From contig JANVFP010000015.1 in assembly GCA_027919835.1 (NCBI GenBank), positions 1,116,001 through 1,180,000 of the forward strand: DNA of 64,000 nucleotides, read 5' to 3'. Under the pieces are notes generated by a model. The model saw only the letters and a list, made by a program, of their open reading frames with translations. It searched no databases and was not told the origin of the DNA. This document shows, in pieces, positions 1 through 11,321 of the stretch (its first letter is position 1; each line of letters opens with the position of its first letter). The DNA comes from Lentinula raphanica (Eukaryota > Basidiomycota > Agaricomycetes > Agaricales > Omphalotaceae). Position numbers and translations under genes: made by a program.

Positions 1-168
1 GAGAGCCAGGGCGTGGACATCACCGAGACGATCTTGATCCATGAAGACCGTAGAGACCCCAGCCGTCGTGCTGTTCACGCTGTGGACTTTGCGATGGGTC
101 GTTTAGAAAGGTTTCCCGACCAACTTCAAGTCTCCTGCATTAGAGACGCGGCCGGAAATCTCACCTGA
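1..168 (+). CDS. 3' end of an unrecognised gene (partial)
   Basis: An open frame enters at base 1 and reads 55 codons to a TGA at 166-168. The peptide is hydrophilic and rich in Arg and Asp, with stretches such as ITETILIHEDRRD and HAVDFAMGRLERF. It looks coding because it is uninterrupted and ends just before AT-rich, stop-rich sequence. The start and most of the gene lie to the left of the window, so this may be only the last exon. No family was recognised. It converges on the minus-strand gene ending at 393, with about 220 bp between them. Confidence 0.5.
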   Translation, partial: ESQGVDITETILIHEDRRDPSRRAVHAVDFAMGRLERFPDQLQVSCIRDAAGNLT

Positions 169-392
169 TCTGGTTGAACTTTCTCTAGTACAAATGTAGA
201 TACAGTTGCGTGTGTGGAACAAAGTTCAGGTCTTGTAGATCGATCGGAGTAGTATGTTCATGATATGTTATAGCTAGGGTTTGATCTACTAGATTTGCTC
301 CGAACTGAAATAGTTTCTACACCTATCCACATGTACATCGTGATTCTACATGTTCAAGACTACATACCATCATAACGTATAACATAGCGATT

Positions 393-1527
393 CTAGGCTC
401 CTACACCTCTCACAAGACGGTACTTCGTTCGACTCAACACGCCTTCGTCGCCGACCTGACTTTCCACTCGAGGAGTATTCGCAAGTTCGGTTATCATGTA
501 AGGGTAATGCTTGATATAACGAACGTTGACGTTAACCCCTCGTGGATGGGACGATGTGGTCGGCGAACTTGGGTTTGTAGCTAACCCGGATGCGACAGGG
601 ACCAGGATATCTCCTCTAGAGGAAAGCCCTGATTTGGGAAAACGAGTTTGAGGGCCAATGGTTGTGCAAGAGTTGAGCGGTTCAACGAAAGCAGAAGCAC
701 TCCGAATAGGCGACGGGCGAACAACGCAACTATCTTCTTTCTTTGGAAGCTTTGACATAGATGCACTCTGCTTGACGCTCTCGCTCGAGGAACCATTTCT
801 GGATGAATTGTCTTCTTCTTTCACGTCTCCCAAATGATCGGAACCAGGCGCCTTGGTTCCATCGACGTTGAACGTAGTCTCCTTGTCCTTCGTCAACGAA
901 GGTTTCGAAGAAGCTATCGTATATCTCCTCCTCTTCGCCATCGCTGGAGGCTTCGCGACCTCAAACAACCTGGCTGTGGGCGAAGTCGGCCCTCTCACTG
1001 TGTGATCCTGACTGTCGGTTGGGGTATCAGTGGCCGACTGGAGGATAGATGGAGTCATAGGGGATCGGAGGGGGATCGGAAGTTCGCCATATGCACTGAG
1101 CGTATGCAAGTCTTCGTAAAGAGCAGGCTTGGTCCAAAGCGCTGTTAAGACCGGGAGGTTTTCATCAGACGACTTAGTCGCGTTGGACTGTGACTCTGAG
1201 TGGCCACTAGCAGAGGTATTTGACTTGTCCAGAAAGACAGGACGACGAACCGTCCTTTCAACCGTAGTGGACGATCTAGGACGCGTCTTTACGGTCTTCG
1301 GTGGAGAGTCAGAGGACGAGTTCTCCTGCCGGTTCATGCGTTTGTACGCGGAAGATGAAGCCTGTAGAATAGGGTATGTGAGATGCATGCGAGGGAAACC
1401 ATCCAAACGTCCTCACCGAAACTATAGAAGCAGCGACCAAATTGATCCCAATACCAAATCCCTTCTTAGATAGGCGCTTCTTGGTCACCTTGGGAGGGAG
1501 AGAGAAGTCTACGTTGTGAGATGGCAT
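393..1527 (-). CDS. Hypothetical Ser-rich, low-complexity protein, 2 exons
   Basis: Exon 1 (1527..1417, 37 codons) joins exon 2 (1361..393) across a 55-nt GT-AG intron (1416..1362, donor GTGAGG, acceptor CTACAG) in phase 0, giving 359 residues. The N-terminus starts MPSHNVDFSLPPKV and is basic. The rest is rich in Ser, Thr, Pro and Lys, with a basic patch (AKRRRYT) that could act as a nuclear signal; this is inference. No conserved domain, signal peptide or membrane segment is visible, and most of the chain looks disordered. The clean intron and long second exon support a real gene. Function is unknown. Confidence 0.6.
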
Positions 1528-2703
1528 TTGTTGAACGAGGATGATGTAGCAGTTCTTGCTTTTGCTCTTGAGGCTCTTGGAAGTTGGTTATAGAAGAGAA
1601 TGGAGGTCCTCGAGTGTCCATTTTAAACAGGATGAAGTCCACACATGTGATGTTGAGCAAATGGCCAGCTTGGATTGCCATAAAATGCGAACAATGGACA
1701 TAGGACGAAAGAGGAAGCAACGAAAAGACCATCGACCTCAATGTGGAAAATGGAATAATTGTCAATTTGACGCCGGCTTACGTACACGGTACCTTCTACT
1801 ACTATCTAGCGCTCAGCGCTCAGGCCTACTCTTGAAAGAAAGCATTGGCTGCAGCTGGCTTGAAGCATTGGCCTCAGTAAAGACGGCCATTAGAACTCAA
1901 GTAATACTAGCAAAGAACTTTTGGCTATAAGCGTTCTGGGTCCCAGCGTATAATGCTGGTACTTTAACCACAATATTGCCAAGATTAGTTGCCACCGTCC
2001 ACGACTCGGATGATAAATGATGATGCCAGGAGCCTGGCGCGAGTGCCAAAGCTCGGGCTGCAAAAGGACGATGTAAATACTAAAGACCAGGTAACTTAGG
2101 CATTGCAATACTTATAAATGCAGCCGCGGGCTTCCTACGAGAGGACGATGTGAAGTACTTACATACTACTCATGAAGATTGGTCACTACCATTCCAAGTT
2201 TACTTGTCAAACTCGCGCCTCATCTCATCGACACACTTCTATACAAGTTTGCAGTAGGTCAGGACATTTGTCTGGGTCCAGAGACGCCACACTACGGTTC
2301 ATTCTCAGAATGGCCCTCGTCAGATTTATGCAAGAAGCATCAGGCCGTTGCAGTCGCTGGACGAAATATTTGCTCTTGCTCAATTTAACATGTCAAAAAC
2401 AAACCTTCGTTGAACTGGGTCTTAACACGGCAAACGTCCTGCCCGGGGGAGATACGTTCTGGAAGCTTGAATTGACGAGAAGACGAAGAGAGCTAAAAGA
2501 AAAGGAGAGTCGTCATCATAACTACTCGTCAATTGTAGAAAACTGTCTAAAGAATTCGAAATGAACTCAAGATGATGAACACTCGTTGCAATCGACAAAT
2601 GGTAGTTTGAGGGAAAAATAATCTGCAGGAGATACAATCGTGGCAATCAGTATTTTGACTAGACATGTAGTATACACTCGTTCGTACTACTTCTGAGAGA
2701 CAC
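1528..2703. other. Gene-poor interval
   Basis: About 1.2 kb with no convincing gene. The longest open frame is plus-strand 2172..2564 (130 codons). Its composition is irregular (Ser/Arg/Cys), it resembles no family I recognise, and it has no convincing splice partners, so I do not call it. A short repetition of the motif AGCGCTCAG occurs near 1810. The interval probably holds the promoter of the minus-strand gene at 393..1527 and the 3' end of the one at 2704..4185. Confidence 0.4.
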
Positions 2704-4185
2704 CTAGCCCTTGACTGCACGCCGCGACAGAGGGAAGATTGTGCGACAGAAGCCCGACACGCTATTCGCAAAGCTCTCGCTCTTTGAAACCAGCTTCATG
2801 CATCGACCTTTCCAGTTACCCGTGGTCCTGAAATCAGCCGCGACTGGGATAGGGTAGAGACCGATTGATTCCTGAGGGTTTGCGACTCCAGCATACGTAT
2901 GTATATTGGAGCACAGGAAGGCGTCTGTCTTTAGGAATTGGCAAGTGATTAAGGATGGTAAGGGAGTCGACTTCTCGAGCGGGAAAGGATCTTCATCCCT
3001 ATCACGCTGAAAAGAGACACAGGATTTCCCATCAATGCTGAAGGCTTTTCCGTCATGAGTATCCGAGACAGGAAGTCGTGAGTGATTATCGTGAAAGAAC
3101 TGGACTTGCGAGTTAATTGAGCTATCGTGATCGTAATCATGAATATATGGAGAGGTGACTTGGTTCTGTGTCAAGAAAGAATCCGAGATGAGTGGAATGA
3201 TATATCAGTTCGAGAATACGATAGTAAGTAGAACAGAGATGAACGGTGTTTGGATGGGTATATTGAAAGGGGTCATTTAATGAAGAAGCCAAAGATGTTG
3301 AAGGAAAGACCGATTTTAACTCACGATGGATGCCGGTGTAACACCCCCAATACCGTGTTTCCCTTCGCACAGTTTCACACCAGCGGGATCCAAACTTTTG
3401 GATCCTTTCAGGATCAGCACCGCAGGGTCTTCATCAAAACTATGCCAAGATGGAAGATGAAGTTCTAAACCCCTCTGGGAGTGACATTCGAACTCGCTGT
3501 CGGAATCTGAGGTGAGGAGTTCTTGAGATACCTCGGCAACATCCATGGGAGGATTGTGGGGGGAGTACACGTGCAGAGGGGAGGAAGGTGAGAAATGTCG
3601 AGCACCCGAAATTTGGGCATTCTGCGCAGCGGCAGAATGGGATTTTCGTGTAGAGCAGCTGCTGTGATCGGTCGATGAATATGAGTTGTGGACTGCACTC
3701 GACCAGCACAGTTCTGTGAACGCGCTTCTCGGTCGAAGAATCAGTTCTTCATCCAAGTCTTCGAGACACGCGTAGTCAAAAGTGACTATTGGGCGCAGAC
3801 ATGCCGGGTCTATGGCATGGACTGCGTCAAGCCTTGAGTTGTTAGCTTGATCTCTTTGAGCCTCGCCACTTCTCCTCGGGAGGTCGTATTCGTAAGTCGG
3901 TCTCGATCTCATTTCTGCTTCTCTGTCACAGGCCAACGAAGTAGCGACGTCGCTAGGTATTCTTTGTCGTGGACGATATCGTGAGTGAGGCATGTCAAGA
4001 GAGATTTTTGTGCTCGTGCGATAAACATGAGGTGTGGATCCGTTGAGGGAATACGCGTGAGTGGACGGCTCGACACGATCCGGTCCACCTGGAATTGATG
4101 TCGACGTGGACAGATACCGTCGATTCAATGCAGAGAATGAGGTATTTGTGACAGATGCTGTGTTCTTATCTTGACCTATGGCCAT
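2704..4185 (-). CDS. Hypothetical protein, 2 exons
   Basis: Exon 1 (4185..3325, 287 codons) ends at a strong GTGAGT donor. The only downstream AG before the next coding frame is the ACAG at 3166-3168, which gives a 159-nt AG-free intron and a phase-0 join to exon 2 (3165..2704). The product is about 440 residues. It is hydrophilic and rich in Ser, Arg and His, with acidic Ser/Asp clusters (TSDSDSEFE) suggesting phosphorylation or disorder. No domain, signal peptide or membrane helix is recognised. The start at 4185 (MAIGQDKN) is the first ATG of the frame, and an upstream exon cannot be excluded. Confidence 0.55.
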
Positions 4186-5093
4186 TGCCGTAGGAAGGTG
4201 TAGCAGTCGAAGCTGTAAAAATCGCTCTGCGTTGACGTCGTTGCGAAAATATCGTTAGGCTGTGTACAAAATCTGCGGGAGTTAAGACTTAGCGCGAAAA
4301 AAACTGATACGTGTTTCAATGATTATCACCTCGACGTGTACAGGAACGAAGAGGCGGTATTTTAACGCGTGCAAGCTGTTGCCAGGCCACAGCCAGTAGT
4401 CGACGGAGGCTACTGATGGTCAGAAGGCAGACTGTGGAATCATGAGAGGACTACTTATAAGCTACGCGTGCGAGTCAAATGACGAAGTCCAAATAAGCAT
4501 GTTTTGGGAAGAAAACTGAGCATGTTGAATGACACTTCAGTGTCAATTTGCGGACAAGAATCGCACAGAGAAGAGGTAAGGGGATAACAGAAATGAAACT
4601 TGCCCTAATCGGTGAACTAATGCACAACCGGCTTGTTCGAGAGGGAACCAAATTTATGTATTTTCGCATGCTGTTCGAAGAATTCAATTCACGTAAGGTG
4701 TTAATGTGCTGAGGCAAAACTCACTTGAAGTTGCTGCAATCCGAAGATGGAACACATCAGAATGATGATGAGTGTCCTCAAAGAAGAACGAAAGAGGACA
4801 TGCTAAATGCAAATCTTGTAAGAGGGCGCCTCAACCTAACATTGACAAGCGTCTTATCAGACAACTTGGTAATCCGATTATGAAACTGTGATGATTGGAA
4901 TGAACGTAGTACTGTAATCTGCTTGGATAGTGGATGGGATAAGTGCGGGAATGCGAGTGGATAGCGATGTGTGAAGTTACGACGAGGACCTGAGCAACGA
5001 AGGGAAAGAACAAAACTAGGCACGAAGCGAAGAGAAACGCAAAGAGATGTACAAGAAGGCCGAACGGCATGCAGTTATGGACTTGGAGGTGAA
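4186..5093. other. Intergenic region, no gene seen
   Basis: About 900 bp between two minus-strand genes. Open frames here are short (80-113 codons) and compositionally odd, and none joins a neighbour by good splice sites. It should contain the promoter of the gene starting at 4185 and the 3' untranslated region of the 5094..6030 gene. No repeat or RNA gene is seen. Confidence 0.4.
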
Positions 5094-6030
5094 TCAAGAG
5101 GGTGGTTGCGTAAGAGGCTGTCCACTCTTTCGACGTAATTTCTTTGTGAAGTCTTTGGCTTTTGCCATCCAATTATTGCTGGAGCGCCAGTTATTGTTGG
5201 ATGAGGTACTCCTCAGGCTTGATTTGGATTCTTTGGATTGGAGTTTCGGAGTCAATGAGGCACCAACGGAGACTGTTGTGGATGGAAGGTGCGAGTTAAT
5301 ATCGCCAGAAGCTTCTTCCACCGTTGCAGTCGCAGCTTGTACAGAAACTCCAATGACCAATGTTCCGTCACTATCCTCGATCACAGGACGCGAGCGTGCA
5401 CGCGACAGCCTTCGCGGGAGAAAAGAGCCAACGGTACGCGACAAAGTCTGTCGGGCAGCAATTCGGTGCACTTGTGTAACCTGGTCATCATCTTCCGCAT
5501 GAGACTCATCGTTGTCGGTATGAGAGCCTAATGACTCATGACTGGTGTTCTGTAAATGTATGTCTTGATTCGGTATTCATCCATAAATATGGAGTTAGAA
5601 ACTCACTAGAAGTTGTGACTGGTAGAAGGGAGACTGTGAGGCAAGTGCAGTAATGATTGCAGGGGAGGCAGGAGGTGTATTTGCAGGAGGGTCTTTAGCA
5701 GAATCGTCCGTCAGCTAAAAGAAGGTGAGGATATAACCAATATTGCAAACAACAACAAACGCTCACTTGTCCGAAACGGGTGATGGACACGCTTCCCGTC
5801 TACGTGACTTCAGCGAAGAAAGCCTCTGCACGTCTAACGATGTTGGTCTCATCAGTTCTCCAGTTTTGTCCTGCTCTGAAACTGGTACAACGCTCAAATT
5901 AGCCGCAGCCCTTCTCTGGCTTTCTTCTTCTACACGCTGGAAGATCTACGCGTAAAGCTCAGCGTCAGTACGGTTTCCAAAGTAACACAGAGAATTATTT
6001 CACTTTCTCAAGGGAGTCTGGAGGGTCCAT
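5094..6030 (-). pseudogene. Hypothetical gene with a one-base frame break at an exon junction
   Basis: Four coding stretches look real. Exon 1 is 6030..6004 (MDPPDSLEK), exon 2 is 5936..5767, exon 3 is 5714..5607 and exon 4 is 5549..5094. Introns 1 (donor GTGAAA) and 3 (donor GTGAGT, 57 nt) join in frame. Intron 2 has a good donor (GTGAGC at 5766) and acceptor (TTTTAG before 5714), but exon 2 ends in phase 2 while exon 3 needs phase 0, which puts a TGA straight after the joint. No alternative GT/AG pair repairs it. The likely causes are a one-base deletion, a sequencing error, or recent decay. The protein would be about 250 residues, with no recognised domain, an acidic middle and a basic, Ser-rich end (SGQPLTQPPS). 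Confidence 0.45.
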
Positions 6031-6676
6031 GCTTCTCAAAAGACACGAAACAAGGAAGAATTGAGCTCAGAGGTGGTGCAGACCAAGCTAGGGATAGCAA
6101 AAAGATGGTGCAGACAGTTGTGTGGGAGGGTAGTTGGAGAGAGCTGTCTATAGGAATTGCATGCTGTTTGGCGACTAACAAGAAGAACCAGTAAGACAAG
6201 GGACATCGGGCATTCGGTAAAAGCAGAAAAATATTCGTTCTGATCAGTCCCACGAACACAGCACAGCCACATTTATGTAAGGGACACTCGCCCCGATCTT
6301 CAAAGTCCTTTCACCGGTTCTCCTTGCAAAGAATCTCACCTGAGCTTTAGAGTTACTAAGAGCGAGTCCGCTCTCTTCAACTATGAATGAAACTGGATGT
6401 CTCTTAAATCCGAGAGTACCAATGCGAGCAATTGCGCAACTTATCATACCTACAACGTCTCAATAAAAATCACGAATCAAAGAAGGCTCTGAAAAAATAG
6501 GCTAGTGCTTTGATTATCATAGTTCAACCGAACCCTTCTCTCCTATGTAAGGGTATATCTTCAAAGCTGTTGAGTTTCTTCATTCCTGTTACTACCTTTC
6601 AACAACTATGCACGACAGCCACTCGTCACCGCAAATGTCCGAACAATGGCGCGAGCTTTCATAAAAGAACCTACCT
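6031..6676. other. Intergenic region with weak coding-like stretch
   Basis: About 650 bp between two minus-strand genes. A minus-strand stretch near 6447..6350 has coding-like composition and ends at a plausible GTGAGA donor, so it might be an upstream exon of the 5094..6030 gene. I could not connect it in frame. Otherwise nothing is recognised. Confidence 0.3.
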
Positions 6677-9040
6677 TCAAGCATACTCCCTTCTTGATAA
6701 CTGGAAGAGACGCTTCATCACATCCTTTGGATCTTCCCGAATCCCGCTATGGAACAGCTGATTCGTGATATATTGTTCCGTATTCTGGATTTTGACTGCA
6801 GTTTCTTGAGAAAGCTCGAATGGAACATACCTGAAATTGAAATTGTTATCTGTCAGTACGTTTGGAGCTCTATACGAGGACTTTGACACTCACATATCTT
6901 CGAAGTATCTGATTTCATAGGAGTTCAGAATCATTGGAAGGACCATGAAGCCCGAAACTCTGGGAACTCACGTGGCAGCAGAGACCTTGACCTTGTTCGC
7001 TGCGAGTTGTTGCAGGTCATATAAGGGCCCCCAGGAGGAATCCTGCGCCAAGAGTTCGGCGGCACCTTTCAGAGGGCGGAGATAGGCATAGTCATCGAAC
7101 ATCGTCGGGAATATCTAGAAGGTCGATTGCACATCAATCGAAGCTCGGACCCATCCGCATGCAGCGCACTTACCATTTCTCCTGTGAAGTAGATAGGCTC
7201 ATCCGCGGAGAGCTTTTTGACGTGCGCCCAAGAGAATTGAGGATTCTTGTCTACGACCCGTTGTGCAGACCATCTGGGCGCCTTCCTACAACGATCATTA
7301 GAGAAATAGAAAGACGGGGGATACTACTCACCCTTGACAGTAGATAGGCTCATGCAAGATAGCGTATATCGGATTTCCATCGAATGACTGACTGTGTTCG
7401 ATGTTCTGCAGTGTCTTGTACGAAAACTTCCCAAAAAGCTCTAGATCATTCGCTGCCCGGAGTACCGTTTCTATATAGGGAGCTGATCAGCGAAGTTTGA
7501 GTAAAGACAATTGATAAACACACGGTGTACTCTATCAATACCACCTGAAAAAGAAGATGAACCAATGCCACACGACTCAAGATATCTGCGGTGAAGCAGA
7601 GTGATACGGTACTCGTACCTGACATCCCGAAATCTATCCCTAGTTGTTGGAAGCGACGTACGGTCAGATTGCCCCCATTGGGCAGGACGACTGCGTTCCC
7701 TTCGAGATATCTGGCAATATCTCTTACCTAGTAGAATTGCTCAGAGACTACGCATACGAACATGTGTTCCGGTTCTCCGACTTACTCGTCGAACGTCTTC
7801 AGGGTATTTCTCATAGTATATCTTGTTCCGATGCGTCACCTTCCCTAAACAGAACGTGAATCTGATGAGAATTGCCGATATTTGACCAACTCACGAACGG
7901 TCCATTCATAGTTTGGATCTGGGTCATCGACTAGAGGAGCTAGCCCTCCTGTGATGAAGACCTCCTTCAGTCCTTCACTGTGGAAAGATAGATATGTGAT
8001 AGCACAGAATCCACCGAAACTCTGTCCCATGATCGTCCATTTCCTATCTTCCTCATTGGGCTTGTCACCGAGGAGAATCTGACGTATTGCTTCACAGTCC
8101 TTCACTGGGAGGTTGGAGAGAAATTATGAGGATCTGAATGCATTAGATGGCAAGACAAGACAACTTACCAATACTGTCAGCCCGGAAATACTTCAAGTAG
8201 TCAGCGATGTCCTGATCAGATTTGAGACGGGAAGGAAGGGTATCGGCAGAGACTGGGGTGCTCAAACCGGTTCCGCGGGGGTCAAGCCAAAGTGTCTGTA
8301 GAATGTGTTTGGTTTCGTCGAGTAGAAGCTTGTGTAGCTGCATGTACCTGGTATCCTTGTTCGTGGATCTGCAGTTGTTATAGTCGGTCCTTGGATAAGC
8401 AGCTACTTATACACGTAGTGAAGACCAGCACGAACTTCGCCAGCAAAGCCTGAGCTTCCCATCAAGCCAACTTCAAACCCAGGGCCTCCTGTTCGGTATT
8501 GGGTATTGTAAGAATCGAGGTATTACCACCCCGGGATGAATGAAAGACCAGCCTTGGAGGTAAACCACTGTAAGGTCGACATTCGGAAGTCAGTGATGAA
8601 CAGGAATGACACGAACAACTACGCACGATAAGGCAAGTCTTGCTCCTCCTTCTCAGTTTTGGCTTTGTTTTTTGGAATGAGATTCCGAGCGAAAACGCGA
8701 ATCTTCTCTCCAGAAGGCTGCTTGTAATCCAAAGGTAGATCGAAGTAACGTTCAATGACTTTGATCTGATCTACGATGTACTAGTCAAGGTGAGGCAAAT
8801 TTGAGTAGCAAAAATGATCTCCTAAGCTTCCTGACCTTTGTTGCTGTAAGTTTCAAGATTTTTCATGGTAGCCTGTTGCAAGAAAGACGCGGTGGTTATG
8901 TTCGGGTTGGTGGAGAAAGGGCGGCTTCCAAGCAGATTCTGGATAGAAATGACACGTTTCGAGGGAAATTTCGTGCGATAAGGAGATGATGACGACGATT
9001 TCACCGAGAAAGATATGAGCCTGGAAGCCAGCTTCCTCAT
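6677..9040 (-). CDS. Prolyl aminopeptidase (proline iminopeptidase), peptidase family S33, 15 exons
   Basis: Removes N-terminal proline from peptides using an alpha/beta-hydrolase fold. From the inner ATG at 8866 the spliced protein is 457 residues. It has the oxyanion motif GGPG (about 64-67), DPRGTG (100-105), the nucleophile in GQSFGG (Ser about 166), YYEKYPED, and an end typical of fungal members: EDMYVPFELS (Asp about 406) and LFHSGIRED (His about 434). The frame is open for 58 more codons up to an ATG at 9040. That extension is rich in Arg, Lys and Ser, has no acidic residues, and contains SRPFSTNP, so it looks like a mitochondrial presequence. Four exons are only 15-21 nt (8553..8567, 8348..8368, 7524..7544, 6894..6908). 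One intron (8552..8489) seems to use a GC donor. Family assignment is firm; the start choice is inference. Confidence 0.92.
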
Positions 9041-9275
9041 GAGTAGTGACTGCACGCGACCAAGGCAGCTTGTACAGTGGCGGTCCGAAAGTAGCCTCTG
9101 TGGCGTCGTTTCCCATAGCTTTTGATGCTTGACACACTCGAGTCTCGGATCCTGGACGTTTTCTGCTGCGAAATGAACGATGTAAACGACCTCCATAACT
9201 TATACATACATAAAGGTACAATAATTTAGATATGCACGACTCGCACAAGGTGAATAGCAAGATGGGTCCGACGAG

Positions 9276-10263
9276 TCACCGTCCACCCTTTATCAGGTCA
9301 GCACCCGTCAATTCATCTTTACTAGGATCACTTTCGAGATCCATGGGATCGATATCACCAAGTGGAACAGCATTGATTGGGGCATCTCCACACCCACAGT
9401 CGTACTCGTCGTCCAGATGTGCGCAATCGAACTCAGGTTTGTGAAGTCTATGGTTCACTTCGTTGTGAACAGCACACAGCCTGCAAAGGTCGAGTGAGTT
9501 TGGGAGATATAGTTCAAATAGACGAATATTACCATAGTGAAGCAGCTCGACGCGAAGATGTCTGATAAATAGACTGTGTCAAAGGTGATTCGAGGAATGG
9601 CATGCCTAGACTCACCTGTGGCGGAAATCTCTTCAGTAAAGCTTGAAACTCCGTTGCGCATTCCCCACAGGGATATAATCGTGATAACAGGTGGAAATAC
9701 GAGTTCAGCGCAGTGCGCTCGTCATTGGTGGGATTCTACACGTCGTTGAGTTAGATGATCACATGGATTAATGCAGATATTCACTTCTGGATAACGCAAT
9801 GTCATGGTATGTCTGCAAAGCAAAGACATGATATGAGAGGTGTTTTCGGAGATGAGTACGAAATGCAACTTGCAGCAGCTTCCATGTTGCCCGACCGAGA
9901 GCGGCCCTGGGTAAGGATCAGTACAGACAGCATTGGATGCAGCCAGAAGATATCGCACTTTGCAGTTTCATTCCCTAACTTTTCCATTATCACCCCTCCT
10001 TCCACTCCGCTGATTGGTATGTCAAACGTGTTCTTTGTATTTTGAGGCTTGCTAATAATCTCCGGTTCAGACTGTACTCCGCCAAAGAGTTGATCGGTCC
10101 AAGGGTCCACGTAGGATCGCGTCGGTGCATGAAAAAAGCCCAACATTGCTAGAGCAAACTGAGGGTTTTTCATTTGTTTGATTTAGTGCAAAACGAAGCA
10201 ATGAGCAACACTGACCAGGAATATGACTAGGATGATAAACATCCTTGCAAAGCGGGAGAGCAT
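9276..10263 (-). CDS. ERV2: FAD-linked sulfhydryl oxidase, Erv2 type (ER)
   Basis: Makes disulfides in the secretory pathway by passing electrons from thiols through a CxxC pair to FAD and oxygen. The spliced product is 220 residues. A short basic N-terminus (MLSRFARM) is followed by one hydrophobic signal anchor (about 8-25), a linker, and the Erv/ALR helical domain: ALGRATWKLLHTMTLRYPE, RLYPCGECATEF (CxxC, Cys126/129), AVHNEVNHRLHKPEFDC and YDCGCG. The membrane anchor marks it as Erv2 rather than mitochondrial Erv1. Intron 9873..9813 must use a GC donor (GCAAGT) to keep the conserved frame. A KDEL string near residue 207-210 is internal, so it is not a retrieval signal. The gene points away from the secreted-protein gene at 11322. 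Confidence 0.92.
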
Positions 10264-11321
10264 ATCTATCGAGGTGTGAACAGATGGAAGAAGGGAAAAG
10301 AGGGCTGCCAGCAGCTAGGTTGTTCGAGCCCGAAGGTGCTATTTCAAAATTCAAAGCACCGGAGAAGGATTGCCACGTGGAGAAATTGTTGGCCGAAATA
10401 CCGCACTCATCCTCAAAATAGAGGCTCATGTCGACGTCCATCGTCAACTCAAAGCCTAAGCACGACAGCCATGATAACGTCGAATATCCACCACGCCTCT
10501 GGACGTGGAACACATTGAATCGTGAAAGTAAGTTGATTCCTGCCGGTGTGCTGAGCCCTGCTGAGCCTGCAATAGTTTTCCTGTCAGTGCACAGGCAATG
10601 GGTACTCCAGTTGTGAAGTCTTCTGACGACTTTCTTGAGTCTGTTCAAGGCGCAGGGCGATGATAACGAGGAGAGTCCATGCGCGAGACTTGAAGCTTGA
10701 AGAACTGTTCCGAGCACAATGTCAGAAAAAGCGGGAATCGTGCATCAAGAGGCATCAAGGTGACTGATGAGGTCAAACTCTAGCCTATCGAAGTTGTGTA
10801 GGTTGAAAGTATTGTAATGCTTTCCGCACGAACCCCGCGATACCGTCGAATGAGCCGTTGATTCGACGGCTATGTATGCTTTTTGAAACACCAAACCACG
10901 GATAGTAGGGATAGAATATAGGTATATGTCCTGTCATTTCTGTAACCTCACGTCTTCCAGAACACTGCTGATACGCTTCAGAATCCATAGAGAATGCCTC
11001 CAGGCAGTGATGGCTCCACCTTCACAGTGTCTGATCCAATGATCCAGCGTTTCGACGTGGTCGCTAGTGCCCGTTAGTTAAATGATGTATCGGGAACTGT
11101 GAGTATTGTTAATTTTACCTTTCGAGAGTCTTCCCGAGCCCATTTGGACTGAAACGAACTCGCAGGAATACTCGATACCTGATTAGGTAGTGGCTGAAGA
11201 GGTGAAGAACTATAAAACCTTGCACAACTCGCTTGTTTCTTCATTGTCCAAGAGCTGGTCTCTTTTCACTCAAAACATCGAAAACACTCTCAACGCCTCA
11301 TTTTCTCTACCCACCACAACT
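10264..11321. other. Divergent intergenic region
   Basis: About 1 kb separating the minus-strand Erv2 gene from the plus-strand secreted-protein gene. It probably holds both promoters. Small minus-strand frames at 10785..10988 and within 10300..10717 resemble no known protein and are not called. Confidence 0.45.
11211..11217 (+). promoter_or_regulatory. TATA box of the secreted-protein gene
   Basis: TATAAAA lies about 110 bp before the ATG at 11322, a normal spacing for a fungal TATA promoter with a short leader. The sequence between is CT-rich (TTTTCTCTACCCACC), as is common just before fungal start codons. Confidence 0.55.

Noticed and set aside
2172..2564. 130-codon plus-strand open frame
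   Set aside because: Irregular composition, no family resemblance, no splice partners and overlap with other small frames; probably chance.
9620..9660. KDEL string in the Erv2 protein as an ER retrieval signal
   Set aside because: The string is internal (SKDELTG), not at the C-terminus; ER location is better explained by the N-terminal membrane anchor.
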